Below, piece after piece: positions 7,781 through 16,212 of a stretch of DNA of 33,306 nucleotides. The notes below the pieces were generated by a model. That model searched no databases. It was not told the origin of the DNA and saw nothing but the letters and a program-made list of their open reading frames with translations. The position numbers and the translations under genes are program-made. Each line of letters starts with the position of its first letter. The first letter of the stretch is position 1. The DNA is from Bacteriovorax sp. (GTDB lineage: Bacteria; Bdellovibrionota; Bacteriovoracia; Bacteriovoracales; Bacteriovoracaceae), in NCBI GenBank assembly GCA_028710485.1, contig JAQTTZ010000037.1, positions 1 to 33,306 on the forward strand, in the 5' to 3' direction.

Positions 7781-9049
7781 ATGGCCATTACATTTAATTT
7801 CTCAGAAAAAAACGTAAATATTAATCTTAAAAGATTAGAATCTTTTAAAAAAATTATCGCAAATCCCAACGCTCAATTTTTTCATACTTTTGAGCGGGCT
7901 GAATTAATTTCCTCTACTAAAAAAATGCATACTCAGTTTAGTGATCGAAAAGTGTTTATTCATGTGGGTATTGGTGGGTCTAGTTTAGGACCTGAGATGC
8001 TGGTGAGTGCCCTTCAAAAAAATGATACTCGATTTATTTTTATCAACAATATCGATCCCGAAGAAATTCACTCTCAACTTCAATCTTTGAATCAATATAA
8101 AATCAGCGACTGTCTTTTTTATTTTGTCTCAAAATCAGGAGGAACTGCCGAGACCCTGGCGGCCTTAGCGATCATTACTAATTTTCTTGCCGATAAAAAC
8201 ATCTCTCAATCAGAATTAAAGGATTATTTTGTTTTCGCTACTGATCCTAAAAAAAGTGAGTTACTCGAACTTGCAAGCGTGTTGAATATTCAATGTCTCG
8301 AAGTTCCCAGCGATGTTGGTGGACGATTTTGCGCTCTTACCCCCGTAGGATATTTGCCAGCTCTTTTTGCTGGAATGGATATTGATCAATTGGTCCGTGG
8401 TGCTCGAGAGACTCAGGCCATCTGTTTAGAAGAGTCATTAAATAATCCGCTATTAAATGCTGCCGAATTTTTATATACGCTAAAAAAAGAAAAAAATATT
8501 AATCAAACAGTGATGATGCCTTATTCTTCAAAGCTTCGCTCTTTTTCATTCTGGTTCACACAGCTTTGGGCCGAAAGTTTAGGGAAAAAGAAAAACCTCG
8601 ATGGCGTTGTTGTCCATACTGGTTTCACGCCAATTGTAGGTTTTGGGGCCACCGATCAGCATTCCCAAATGCAACTTTTTATGGAAGGGCCCAATGATAA
8701 ATGCCTGATACTGATTGAAGTGGAAAATTTTGGTCATGACTACAAGCTTGCTACTAATTTAGAAAATAATTCTAAGAATAATAACCTTTCAAAGCTCTCA
8801 AGTTTTACATTGTCACAATTGATGAAAGCAGAACTTGATGGAACCATAAAGGCGCTGCAAGAAAACAAAAGAGCTACCATTCATATAAAGATCGCTAAAA
8901 ATGATGAATTTCACATGGGCGCATTGATAATTTTCTTCGAATCCCTAACTGCATTAATGGGAGACTATCTAATGATTGATCCTTTTGATCAACCAGGAGT
9001 CGAAGCTGGAAAGATTTATGCCTTTCATTTTTTGAACCAGTTGAAATAA
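7781..9049 (+). CDS. pgi: Glucose-6-phosphate isomerase
   Basis: This enzyme interconverts glucose 6-phosphate and fructose 6-phosphate in glycolysis and gluconeogenesis. At 422 residues it is shorter than the roughly 550-residue E. coli form and nearer the compact bacterial form. Seen: HVGIGGSSLGPEML (61-74); the phosphate-binding SKSGGTAET (117-125); GGRFCALTPVG near 180; QLWAESLGKKK near 262, corresponding to the second PGI signature; the catalytic-His region ATDQHSQMQL (H294); and the C-terminal lysine region EAGKIYAFHF (K411). AGGTAGGA precedes the ATG. It is cotranscribed with fatty-acid genes upstream and a cyclase downstream, a mixed housekeeping run. Confidence 0.95.
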   Translation: MAITFNFSEKNVNINLKRLESFKKIIANPNAQFFHTFERAELISSTKKMHTQFSDRKVFIHVGIGGSSLGPEMLVSALQKNDTRFIFINNIDPEEIHSQLQSLNQYKISDCLFYFVSKSGGTAETLAALAIITNFLADKNISQSELKDYFVFATDPKKSELLELASVLNIQCLEVPSDVGGRFCALTPVGYLPALFAGMDIDQLVRGARETQAICLEESLNNPLLNAAEFLYTLKKEKNINQTVMMPYSSKLRSFSFWFTQLWAESLGKKKNLDGVVVHTGFTPIVGFGATDQHSQMQLFMEGPNDKCLILIEVENFGHDYKLATNLENNSKNNNLSKLSSFTLSQLMKAELDGTIKALQENKRATIHIKIAKNDEFHMGALIIFFESLTALMGDYLMIDPFDQPGVEAGKIYAFHFLNQLK

Positions 9050-9106
9050 TTCCATCTCTTAGTTAAAATTAAAGCTTAGCGAAACAATAATAAGGAATTC
9101 TAGAAA

Positions 9107-10015
9107 ATGAGCAATGATGATACAACCATCGTACTAACAGATATTCGAGCTGCTTTGCAGTCTTCAGAAAAAGAGGCGCAATTAAAATCTGCTGCTCTTC
9201 TAGTTGTTGGTGGAGATCTCAACGGAACTCTGTTTGATCTAAACGAACCACAAATTGGCATTGGAAGAAATGCAGACAATACAATCGCACTTGAATTCAA
9301 CGGTGTTTCTCGCTACCACTTCAAACTTTTAGCAAGCGGTGAATCTCATATACTGGAAGATTGCGGATCTAAAAATGGAACTTATCTCAACAACAAAAGG
9401 GTTGAGAGCTTAACTCCGCTCGCTAAAGGCGATATTATCAAGATCGGTAGTATTGCTTTGAAATATCTTCCTAAAGGCGATCCTGAACGCTTAACTTACG
9501 ATAAATTAAACCTTGAAGCCAACACTGATAAACATACGGGTTGTTTTAATAAAACATATTTTAACAATCGCATCGCTCTTGAAGTGAATAAATGTAAAGT
9601 AACTGGTGAACCTCTTTCACTCGTTCTTTTTGACTTGGATCATTTTAAAAAACTAAATGATGGTTATGGTCACGATGCTGGAGATTATGTTTTAAAAGAA
9701 ATGGCCGCCGTTATTCGCGCAAATGGAATTCGAGACCAAGACGTCTTTGCTCGCTACGGTGGGGAAGAATTTGTTATCCTACTTCCTAAAACCAACCTAA
9801 AGCAATCCTTTGAAATTGCAGAACGCTTAAGAAAATTAATTGAAAACAAAGAATTTCTATATGACGGAAAAAGACTTCCAGTTACAGCATCTATCGGAGT
9901 TGCAGATTATCGCCAAGGTGTAATCACGGGTACAGATCTCTTTAAGAGAGCTGACGATGCTGTTTACAAAGCCAAGGAAGCTGGCCGCAATCAAGTACAA
10001 TTCTATAGAGGCTAA
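9107..10015 (+). CDS. dgcB: FHA-GGDEF diguanylate cyclase (DgcB-like)
   Basis: This 302-residue cytoplasmic protein makes cyclic di-GMP from two GTP. The FHA phosphothreonine-binding domain spans about 30-122: GIGRNADNTI (51-60), SRYHF (68-72) and SKNGTYLNN (88-96) hold its conserved contacts. The GGDEF domain spans about 135-302. The active-site motif is GGEEF at 218-222, substrate residues lie in FDLDHFKKLND, and an RxxD inhibitory site (RDQD, 209-212) lies exactly five residues before it, so product inhibition is expected. The N-terminal tail has T6, T7 and T11 followed by hydrophobic residues, possible phospho-targets for its own FHA domain. Bdellovibrio DgcB (Bd0742) has the same layout and is known to matter for predation; orthology is inferred. 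Its stop overlaps the mutL start by one base. Confidence 0.9.
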   Translation: MSNDDTTIVLTDIRAALQSSEKEAQLKSAALLVVGGDLNGTLFDLNEPQIGIGRNADNTIALEFNGVSRYHFKLLASGESHILEDCGSKNGTYLNNKRVESLTPLAKGDIIKIGSIALKYLPKGDPERLTYDKLNLEANTDKHTGCFNKTYFNNRIALEVNKCKVTGEPLSLVLFDLDHFKKLNDGYGHDAGDYVLKEMAAVIRANGIRDQDVFARYGGEEFVILLPKTNLKQSFEIAERLRKLIENKEFLYDGKRLPVTASIGVADYRQGVITGTDLFKRADDAVYKAKEAGRNQVQFYRG

Positions 10016-11736
10016 TGAATAAAGAAAAATCAACTCCACAAATCGAAATTCTTCCTGAACATATTATCGATCAAATTAAGGCCGGTGAAGTTCTCGAACG
10101 TCCCGCCTCTTTAATCAAAGAATTAGTTGAAAATTCTCTCGATGCCGGTTCAACTGAAATCAATATCCACTTAGTCGAAAATGGTCTTGATCTATTGAGC
10201 ATCGAAGATAATGGCCATGGTATGAGCTTTGAAAGTTTACCTTATGCTTTCCTTCGTCATGCCACCTCAAAATTAAAAAACTATGAAGATCTTTATCATT
10301 TATATAGTTTTGGGTTTCGCGGAGAAGCTCTGGCCAGCGTCGCGGCTTCTGCGCGTCTCACCTGCACGACACAACCCAAAAACTTAGAAGAGACTGGTGG
10401 GAAAATTATTATTCACGGTGGTTCTCAAGAACTTCTTATCCCCTACCGTTCTAGCTCTCACGGAACATCTCTTTATATTAAAGATCTGTTTTACAATACT
10501 CCCGCTCGTCTGAAATTTATTAAGTCGAAGATTAGTGAAAAATCTGCTTTAAAAAAGATGCTTTATGCCTTTGTACTTTCTAATTCCCAAACTTCATTTT
10601 CAATAAAATGGGATGAAAAAGAAAGAGAAATTTTTAAAGTCGTAGCTCCAGAGCACACTCAAAAAAGAGTTGAACAGGTTTTTTACTCTAAAAATTCAAA
10701 AAACTCAGAGTCTGAAATTTGGAATGCTTCTGAGTTTTATCAGGATTATAAAGTAGAAGTTTATTTCACGCCAGGAACACATACCTCCCCGCAATACAGA
10801 CACCATTATCTTTTTGCTAATAACCGCTTCTTTCAGGATAAATCATTGCATCTTTCTGTTTTGAGAACTCTTGAGCCTCTTTGGCGTTTAGGTGAAAGTG
10901 GCCATTATATGGTGAAAATTACCGTGCCGACTGAAGAGTTGGATGTGAACGTTCATCCCAATAAAACACAAATTAAGTTTTTAAAATCAGATGTTATTTA
11001 TTCCCTTTTGGTGACTTCTCTTCGCGGGGCCTTAAAAGCTCATGCCAAGGAAGCCAGCGGTTCTTCTGCATCTTCAACTGAGCCTTTGAAACAAGAGCAA
11101 TTTTTTTCGCGTGAAGAAAACCAGTCTTTTGATTTATTGAATATGAATTCAGCTCACCAGAGTTTTGATTACCGTCCATCGGGCTTAGGTCTGATGTCTT
11201 CTCAAACTCAGCCGTCAAACCAATCATCATCACCAGTATTAGGTTTTATTTCTGCTTCGATAGTTCTCATCACTCTTGAAAATAAATTTTATATCGCCGA
11301 TATCAAAAAGATTATTTCCGAATATGTTTCGACCTCACTTTTAGACTTTGTAAAAAATGACGAACTTTCTGGTCCATTATTGATCAGTGAGCCTTTTAAA
11401 GTGCCCCGTGGAAAAATAGATTCTCATTTTGAGGATTTAAAAGATTTAGGTTTTGACTTGGACCGACTGAATTCTGAAGTTATCGCTCTACGAACATTGC
11501 CGCGATTTGCACCCCAAAATCTTTCCCGCGATATCACCTTTTGCCTTATCCAGTATTTTGAACAGAACAAAGTTTCTCAATTTGATTCCCTTGAATTTAA
11601 ATCTTTTCTAGAAGCTAACTGGCCTACAACTAACCTCTTGGCGCCGCACACTTTAACTAATATTTTAGAAAATAATAATGTTAAAAATTCTGTTCTCGTT
11701 TTACTGGATGATAAAAATCTCAAGAGATTGTTATGA
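10015..11736 (+). CDS. mutL: DNA mismatch repair protein MutL, without endonuclease motif
   Basis: MutL links MutS mismatch recognition to downstream repair factors. It has 573 residues. The GHKL ATPase domain is complete: ELVENSLDAG (36-45), DNGHGM (65-70), RHATSKL (81-87) and FGFRGEAL (99-106). NVHPNKTQIKF marks the end of the N-terminal region. A Ser/Gln-rich linker spans about 340-405. The C-terminal dimerisation domain lacks the DQHAxxExxxxE endonuclease motif (the equivalent stretch reads YIADIKKIISEY) and also lacks a CPHGRP motif. It is therefore the non-nicking type known from E. coli, where MutH cuts instead. Its start overlaps the previous stop (TAATG), and its end overlaps miaA by four bases. 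The mutL-miaA order is also found in E. coli. Confidence 0.95.
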   Translation: MNKEKSTPQIEILPEHIIDQIKAGEVLERPASLIKELVENSLDAGSTEINIHLVENGLDLLSIEDNGHGMSFESLPYAFLRHATSKLKNYEDLYHLYSFGFRGEALASVAASARLTCTTQPKNLEETGGKIIIHGGSQELLIPYRSSSHGTSLYIKDLFYNTPARLKFIKSKISEKSALKKMLYAFVLSNSQTSFSIKWDEKEREIFKVVAPEHTQKRVEQVFYSKNSKNSESEIWNASEFYQDYKVEVYFTPGTHTSPQYRHHYLFANNRFFQDKSLHLSVLRTLEPLWRLGESGHYMVKITVPTEELDVNVHPNKTQIKFLKSDVIYSLLVTSLRGALKAHAKEASGSSASSTEPLKQEQFFSREENQSFDLLNMNSAHQSFDYRPSGLGLMSSQTQPSNQSSSPVLGFISASIVLITLENKFYIADIKKIISEYVSTSLLDFVKNDELSGPLLISEPFKVPRGKIDSHFEDLKDLGFDLDRLNSEVIALRTLPRFAPQNLSRDITFCLIQYFEQNKVSQFDSLEFKSFLEANWPTTNLLAPHTLTNILENNNVKNSVLVLLDDKNLKRLL

Positions 11737-12695
11737 AGAATAAACTTATTATCATATCAGGCCCGACCGCCTCTGGTAAAACTCAAACCAGCATAGATCT
11801 TGCAAAAAAAATAATTTTGAAATTTAATCTTCCTACCGTAATTGTTAATTTCGACTCTCTTCTTTTTTATAAAGAAATTTCCATCGGGACAGCAAAACCC
11901 ACGCAGGAAGAGCGCCAGGGCATAGAGCATTTTATGATTGATATAGAATCAATCAAAACTCCGATGAATGCAGCTGATTTTATCAAGCGCGGTGAAGTCA
12001 TAATTAAAGAGCAACTGAGTAAAGGTAAATGTGTCATTTTGGTTGGAGGCAGTGCTTTTTATTTAAGAGCATTACTCAAGGGAATGTACGAAACGATCGC
12101 TCCCACCAAGGAGATCAAAGATCGGATTGAAACCCACTACCAAAAAGAAGGGATCGATTCCACCATCGCTTTTTTACAATTGTATGATCCAGAATCTCTA
12201 GAGAGACTTCATCAAAATGACCACTACCGACTAATGAGAGCGGCACTTCACTTTGAAATGACTGGCACTAAATTTTCTGCCCAAAAAATAGCGATGGATG
12301 AACTTTCTCCCTATGATTTCTCTCAAATTATACATCCTTGGCAGGTTCTTCATCTCTATCTGGATCTTCCTAAAGACCAGCATTTTGAAATCATTAAAAA
12401 GCGTACAGGAAAAATGTTTAGTGACGGTCTTATGAATGAAATAGCTGAGTTAGAAAGCAACGGCTTTCAACTGGGAGAAAAACCACTCAATTCAATCGGG
12501 TATAAAGAGGCCATTGAATGGAAAAGAGGATTATTTCCCACTCAAAGTGAATGCATCGAACGAATCGCAATTTCGACCAGACAACTAGCAAAATCTCAGC
12601 GTACATTCTTTAAAAAAATTAGCCCCAAGCTCAGCTTTAATCCCTTGGATGACCAGGAGAAAATATTCTCTGCGGTAGAGCAATTCCTAACTTAG
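11733..12695 (+). CDS. miaA: tRNA dimethylallyltransferase MiaA
   Basis: This enzyme transfers a dimethylallyl group from DMAPP to N6 of A37 in tRNAs that read U-starting codons. It has 320 residues, normal length. The P-loop is GPTASGKT at 10-17. The substrate loop reads DSLLFYKEISIGTAKPT; the family usually has DSxQxY there, so the Gln is replaced here. The second conserved segment is LVGGSAFYLRALLKGM, where GGTGLYL is usual. The RALHFEMTG-type segment and a C-terminal IAISTRQLAKSQRTFFKK, matching the family's TRQxAKRQxTWF, complete it. The ATG overlaps the mutL stop (ATGA), so translation is probably coupled. The two motif substitutions are conservative in position and do not suggest a broken gene. 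Confidence 0.93.
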   Translation: MKNKLIIISGPTASGKTQTSIDLAKKIILKFNLPTVIVNFDSLLFYKEISIGTAKPTQEERQGIEHFMIDIESIKTPMNAADFIKRGEVIIKEQLSKGKCVILVGGSAFYLRALLKGMYETIAPTKEIKDRIETHYQKEGIDSTIAFLQLYDPESLERLHQNDHYRLMRAALHFEMTGTKFSAQKIAMDELSPYDFSQIIHPWQVLHLYLDLPKDQHFEIIKKRTGKMFSDGLMNEIAELESNGFQLGEKPLNSIGYKEAIEWKRGLFPTQSECIERIAISTRQLAKSQRTFFKKISPKLSFNPLDDQEKIFSAVEQFLT

Positions 12696-12742
12696 TGTTA
12701 AAATAAACTTAGTTAATGATAAATATTCATAGGTAAGGTCTC

Positions 12743-13603
12743 ATGGCGCTAGATACTCAACGCTTAAAAATTATTGTTATCTCCGATGGAACAGGAGAAA
12801 CGGCCACGGCTATCTCTCGCGCAGTCATGGCCCAGTTTAAAGACCGTGAAGTCTACTTCACTCGTTATAAAAATATTAGAACGATCGAACAAATTGATGC
12901 CATCTTTAATGAAGCCGCTATTCATCACGATCTGGTTATCCATACAATAGTTTCTGGAAAATTACGTGAGTATATTGCCGAGCTCTCAAGAAATAAACAT
13001 GTAAGAACCCTGGATCTTATAGGCCCCGCCCTCACTGCTTTCTCAAATTATTTTAATCAAGAACCCATGTCTGAACCAGGACTTTTACGCGCAGTGAATG
13101 AGGAATATTACAAAAGAGTTGAAGCGATGGAGTTCACCCTCAATCACGATGACGGAAGAAATCTTGCCTCCCTTCATTTGGCCGATGTTATTTTAGTTGG
13201 TGTTTCAAGAACTTCAAAAACACCACTTTCTGTTTACCTTTCTCAGCATGGAATAAAAGTTGTTAATATTCCCATGATTAAAGACCAGCCTCTCCCGACC
13301 GAACTATTAGAAGTAGATCAAAGAAAAATATTTGCACTCACCATAGACCCAGATTCTCTCAGTGAAATCAGAAAGAATCGTTTGCAGCGCCTGGGTGCCG
13401 ATAAACATCAGGGCGAATATGCTGAACATCATAAAATTGTTGAAGAGATCGAATGGGCCAATAATATCTTTAAAGAGAATAAGCGCTGGCCTGTGTTTAA
13501 TGTAACTGATAAAGCTCTAGAAGAAACTGCGGCAGATATATTAAAACTTTTGAATATGAGAAAAAATAATATTTTCAAACAATCAAAAAACGATCCGACG
13601 TAA
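12743..13603 (+). CDS. Pyruvate,phosphate dikinase / PEP synthetase regulatory kinase-phosphorylase
   Basis: A 286-residue DUF299 protein. Family members inactivate PPDK or PEP synthetase by ADP-dependent phosphorylation of a Thr and reactivate it by phosphorolysis, so they control the pyruvate-PEP step. The N-terminus has ISDGTGETA and the P-loop is GVSRTSKT at 153-160, followed by PLSVYLSQHGIKVVNIP. The C-terminal part (VTDKALEETAADILKLL) matches the family end. Its spacing and C-terminus look closer to the Bacillus YqfL (PPDK) type than to E. coli PpsR, so I give no symbol. The dikinase itself is not in the window. AAGG lies just before the ATG. Next to pgi in the same run, it fits gluconeogenic control. 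Confidence 0.92.
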   Translation: MALDTQRLKIIVISDGTGETATAISRAVMAQFKDREVYFTRYKNIRTIEQIDAIFNEAAIHHDLVIHTIVSGKLREYIAELSRNKHVRTLDLIGPALTAFSNYFNQEPMSEPGLLRAVNEEYYKRVEAMEFTLNHDDGRNLASLHLADVILVGVSRTSKTPLSVYLSQHGIKVVNIPMIKDQPLPTELLEVDQRKIFALTIDPDSLSEIRKNRLQRLGADKHQGEYAEHHKIVEEIEWANNIFKENKRWPVFNVTDKALEETAADILKLLNMRKNNIFKQSKNDPT

Positions 13604-13608
13604 ACATT

Positions 13609-14940
13609 ATGGAAATATTTAAAGACTTAACTGATATTACTCTTCACTTTTCTGCAACAGTGGGAATTAATATTTATAATGAAGATGGCCATAAACTCGG
13701 CAGTCTTATTGATTATTTTATTGATTACGAAGAAATTTACCCTTCTGTTCTGGCCATTCAATATACCCGCAGTGGAGTTCTTTTTTATATTTTATGGGAT
13801 GAAATTATTAGTTTCTCTTATAAAAAAATTATTATAAAAAAAGAAGCATTCCCTCGAAGAAGCCGTACATTTCCTAAGACCCTTAACACTAAAACGGTAA
13901 CGAGTATTCTTGCCAACCAATTCGCGGGATCCACTGTTGAGTACCCACCTTTGGGACAAATTGTTTTAGACAAACAAATCGTTGATACTCACGGTAAAAA
14001 AGTTGTTCGTGTTAATGACATTCAATTTATTCGTGCCGGAAAAGAATTGCGAGTCACCCATGCTGAAGTTGGCCTTCGCAGTTTTGTAAGGCGCCTAAGT
14101 TTAGAGCGTCCGATCGACTTTATTATTAAAACAATTCATCCTAACTCAAAATACTTAAGCAATGATACGACTATCAATTGGAAATACGTTCACGCCATTC
14201 CCAACCGAAATATTCAGAAAAGTGTGCGCTTAAATTTGACAAATGAAGATTTAAAACAACTCCACCCTGCTGACTTGGCCGATATTCTGGAAGATTTAGA
14301 TAGTCACGGTCGTGAGATGATTTTTTCTAACCTAGATCCAAAACTTGCAGCGGAAACTCTTTCAGAAGTTGATGAAGACCTGCAAGCTTCGCTTTTAGGA
14401 AGTGAACTTCCCGAAAAAGCCGCTGAAATTATCGAAAATATGGATACTGATGATGCTGCCGATCTTTTAAATGAACTCGATGAAGATATTGCAGATGAGA
14501 TCATTTCTAATATCGACGATCTCGAAACCCAAGAAGAGATTCAAGATCTCCTTGAGTATGATGAAGACACTGCCGGAGGTCTCATGACTTCCGAAATATT
14601 TGAAGTTCCTTCAAATTTAAGAAAATCAGAAGTCCTGACCCTCATTCAGGAAAAGCATGATGAAGTCGCTTCATTCTTTGATATTTATGTTGTTGATGAG
14701 AATCATATTTTAATCGGCACTTTATCGCTGCAAGAATTACTTATTCATAAAGAAAATTTATTAGTCAGCGAGATGATGAATGATTCAGATATAAAATGTC
14801 TCAATGCCGACACTCACTGGAAGCAAGTTGCAGACTTTATGAACAAGTACAGTATGGTCACTGTTCCCATCATCTCAGAGCAATATGAACTTCTTGGAAT
14901 GGTTTCAGTGGACGATATTCTAGATAGGTTACTTTCATGA
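13609..14940 (+). CDS. Soluble MgtE-N/CBS-domain protein paired with an NRAMP transporter
   Basis: This 443-residue protein has the cytosolic half of the MgtE magnesium channel but no membrane domain. Residues 1-200 form two β-rich repeats of PRC-barrel-like character, one starting VGINIYNEDGHKLG and the other VDTHGKKVVRVNDIQF. The MgtE-N superhelix is about 219-322, beginning HPADLADILEDLD and rich in Asp/Glu. A CBS pair is about 326-443, starting GGLMTSEIFEVP. In MgtE these acidic domains bind Mg2+ and gate the pore. Its stop codon overlaps the start of the NRAMP gene by four bases (ATGA), so the two are made together. It follows the regulatory kinase by five bases. The inference is that it senses metal and controls the next protein. 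Confidence 0.88.
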   Translation: MEIFKDLTDITLHFSATVGINIYNEDGHKLGSLIDYFIDYEEIYPSVLAIQYTRSGVLFYILWDEIISFSYKKIIIKKEAFPRRSRTFPKTLNTKTVTSILANQFAGSTVEYPPLGQIVLDKQIVDTHGKKVVRVNDIQFIRAGKELRVTHAEVGLRSFVRRLSLERPIDFIIKTIHPNSKYLSNDTTINWKYVHAIPNRNIQKSVRLNLTNEDLKQLHPADLADILEDLDSHGREMIFSNLDPKLAAETLSEVDEDLQASLLGSELPEKAAEIIENMDTDDAADLLNELDEDIADEIISNIDDLETQEEIQDLLEYDEDTAGGLMTSEIFEVPSNLRKSEVLTLIQEKHDEVASFFDIYVVDENHILIGTLSLQELLIHKENLLVSEMMNDSDIKCLNADTHWKQVADFMNKYSMVTVPIISEQYELLGMVSVDDILDRLLS

Positions 14941-16193
14941 AAATTGACTCAAAGAAAAAAATTATTTCGCCTTTGTTTATTAAACTGACCCTACTTCTAA
15001 GTATCATAGGCCCAGGATTAATCACGGCCAATCTAGACAATGATGCTGGTGGCATAGCCACTTATTCTCTTGCCGGTGCTCAAACCGGATACCGCTTGAT
15101 GTGGATTCTTATTCCCGTTACTATCGCACTCGTTATGTTTCAGGAAATGTCAGCTCGGATGGGAATTGTTTCAGGTAAGGGGCTTGCCGATTTAATTAGA
15201 GAAAAATTTGGTCTTAAGATTACTTTTTATTCTCTCTTTTTTCTTTTGTTTGCTGATCTTGGGAATACGATGGCGGAGTTCGCAGGAATTGCCTCAGCAG
15301 GAGAAATTTTTGGTGCTTCACGCTATTTTACCGTGCCTATTTGTGCTTTAGTTGTCTGGTTAATCATTTTAAAAAGTAATTATAAAACCGTTGAAAGAAT
15401 ATTCATCATCGGTTGCTCCGTTTTTCTAACCTATATTGTCTCGGGCCTTTTGGCCGGACCCGATTGGATGGAAGTTACCACTGCAATTGTAAAACCAGAT
15501 TTTCATTCTCTCTCTGTAAAAGATTTTCCAATCATGGTTGCTCTTTTGGGAACTACAATCACACCTTGGATGCAATTTTATATTCAATCGGCAGTTGTGG
15601 AAAAAGGTATATCTACAAAACATTTATGGCATTCAAAAGTAGATGTTATAGCTGGTTGTACTCTCACCCTATTTGTATCGATGTTCATTATTATTTGCTG
15701 TGCGGCCACTATTCATAAGATGGGCATCACCATTACCGATGCTAAAGATGCAGCTGTAGCACTCGAACCATTAGCTGGAAAATATGCTTCTATGCTTTTT
15801 GGAATTGGGCTCTTTAATGCTTCATTTTTTGCGGCGGCCATTTTACCACTTGCTGCCAGCTATTATATCTGTGAAGGTATGGGATGGGAGTCTGGAGTGG
15901 ATCGCTCCTTCAAAGAAGCACCTCATTTCTTTTCAATTTTTACATCAATGATTGTCATTGGTGGAGCAATCACCCTCATTCCGAGTATTAATCTTTTTAA
16001 TATTCTTTATTATTCCCAAGTCATTGATGGTCTGCTCATTCCAATCGTCATTTTATTTATTATAAAACTCTGTAACGATCCCGATATTATGGGAGAATAT
16101 ACAAACTCTCCCACTCAGAATTTCATAAGCTATATTCTTGTAATGCTGATGTTTCTATTGAACATACCTATGATCTATTACACTTTCCGCTAA
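14937..16193 (+). CDS. NRAMP/SLC11-family transporter with atypical metal-site motifs
   Basis: This 418-residue inner-membrane protein has about 11 hydrophobic segments. The start GPGLITANLDNDAGGIATYS (residues 25-44) is NRAMP-like, but the TM1 metal motif, normally DPGN, reads DAGG (36-39). In TM6, where Mn/Fe transporters have AxxMPH, the sequence is ITPWMQFYIQSA (about 207-218), so the metal-coordinating Met is not in its usual place. Loss of that soft ligand is known in NRAMP-related magnesium transporters, so Mg2+ or another hard cation is more likely than Mn2+/Fe2+. Coupling to the MgtE-N/CBS gene supports this. It ends the nine-gene run; 19 bases separate it from the convergent kinase gene, with no clear terminator. 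Confidence 0.88.
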   Translation: MKIDSKKKIISPLFIKLTLLLSIIGPGLITANLDNDAGGIATYSLAGAQTGYRLMWILIPVTIALVMFQEMSARMGIVSGKGLADLIREKFGLKITFYSLFFLLFADLGNTMAEFAGIASAGEIFGASRYFTVPICALVVWLIILKSNYKTVERIFIIGCSVFLTYIVSGLLAGPDWMEVTTAIVKPDFHSLSVKDFPIMVALLGTTITPWMQFYIQSAVVEKGISTKHLWHSKVDVIAGCTLTLFVSMFIIICCAATIHKMGITITDAKDAAVALEPLAGKYASMLFGIGLFNASFFAAAILPLAASYYICEGMGWESGVDRSFKEAPHFFSIFTSMIVIGGAITLIPSINLFNILYYSQVIDGLLIPIVILFIIKLCNDPDIMGEYTNSPTQNFISYILVMLMFLLNIPMIYYTFR

Positions 16194-16212
16194 TAATAAT
16201 TTAGTCTGGGAA

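Noticed and set aside
12696-12742. CTTAGT direct repeat and ATGATAAATATTCAT near-palindrome before the regulatory kinase
   Set aside because: Imperfect and AT-rich; no promoter boxes at useful spacing.
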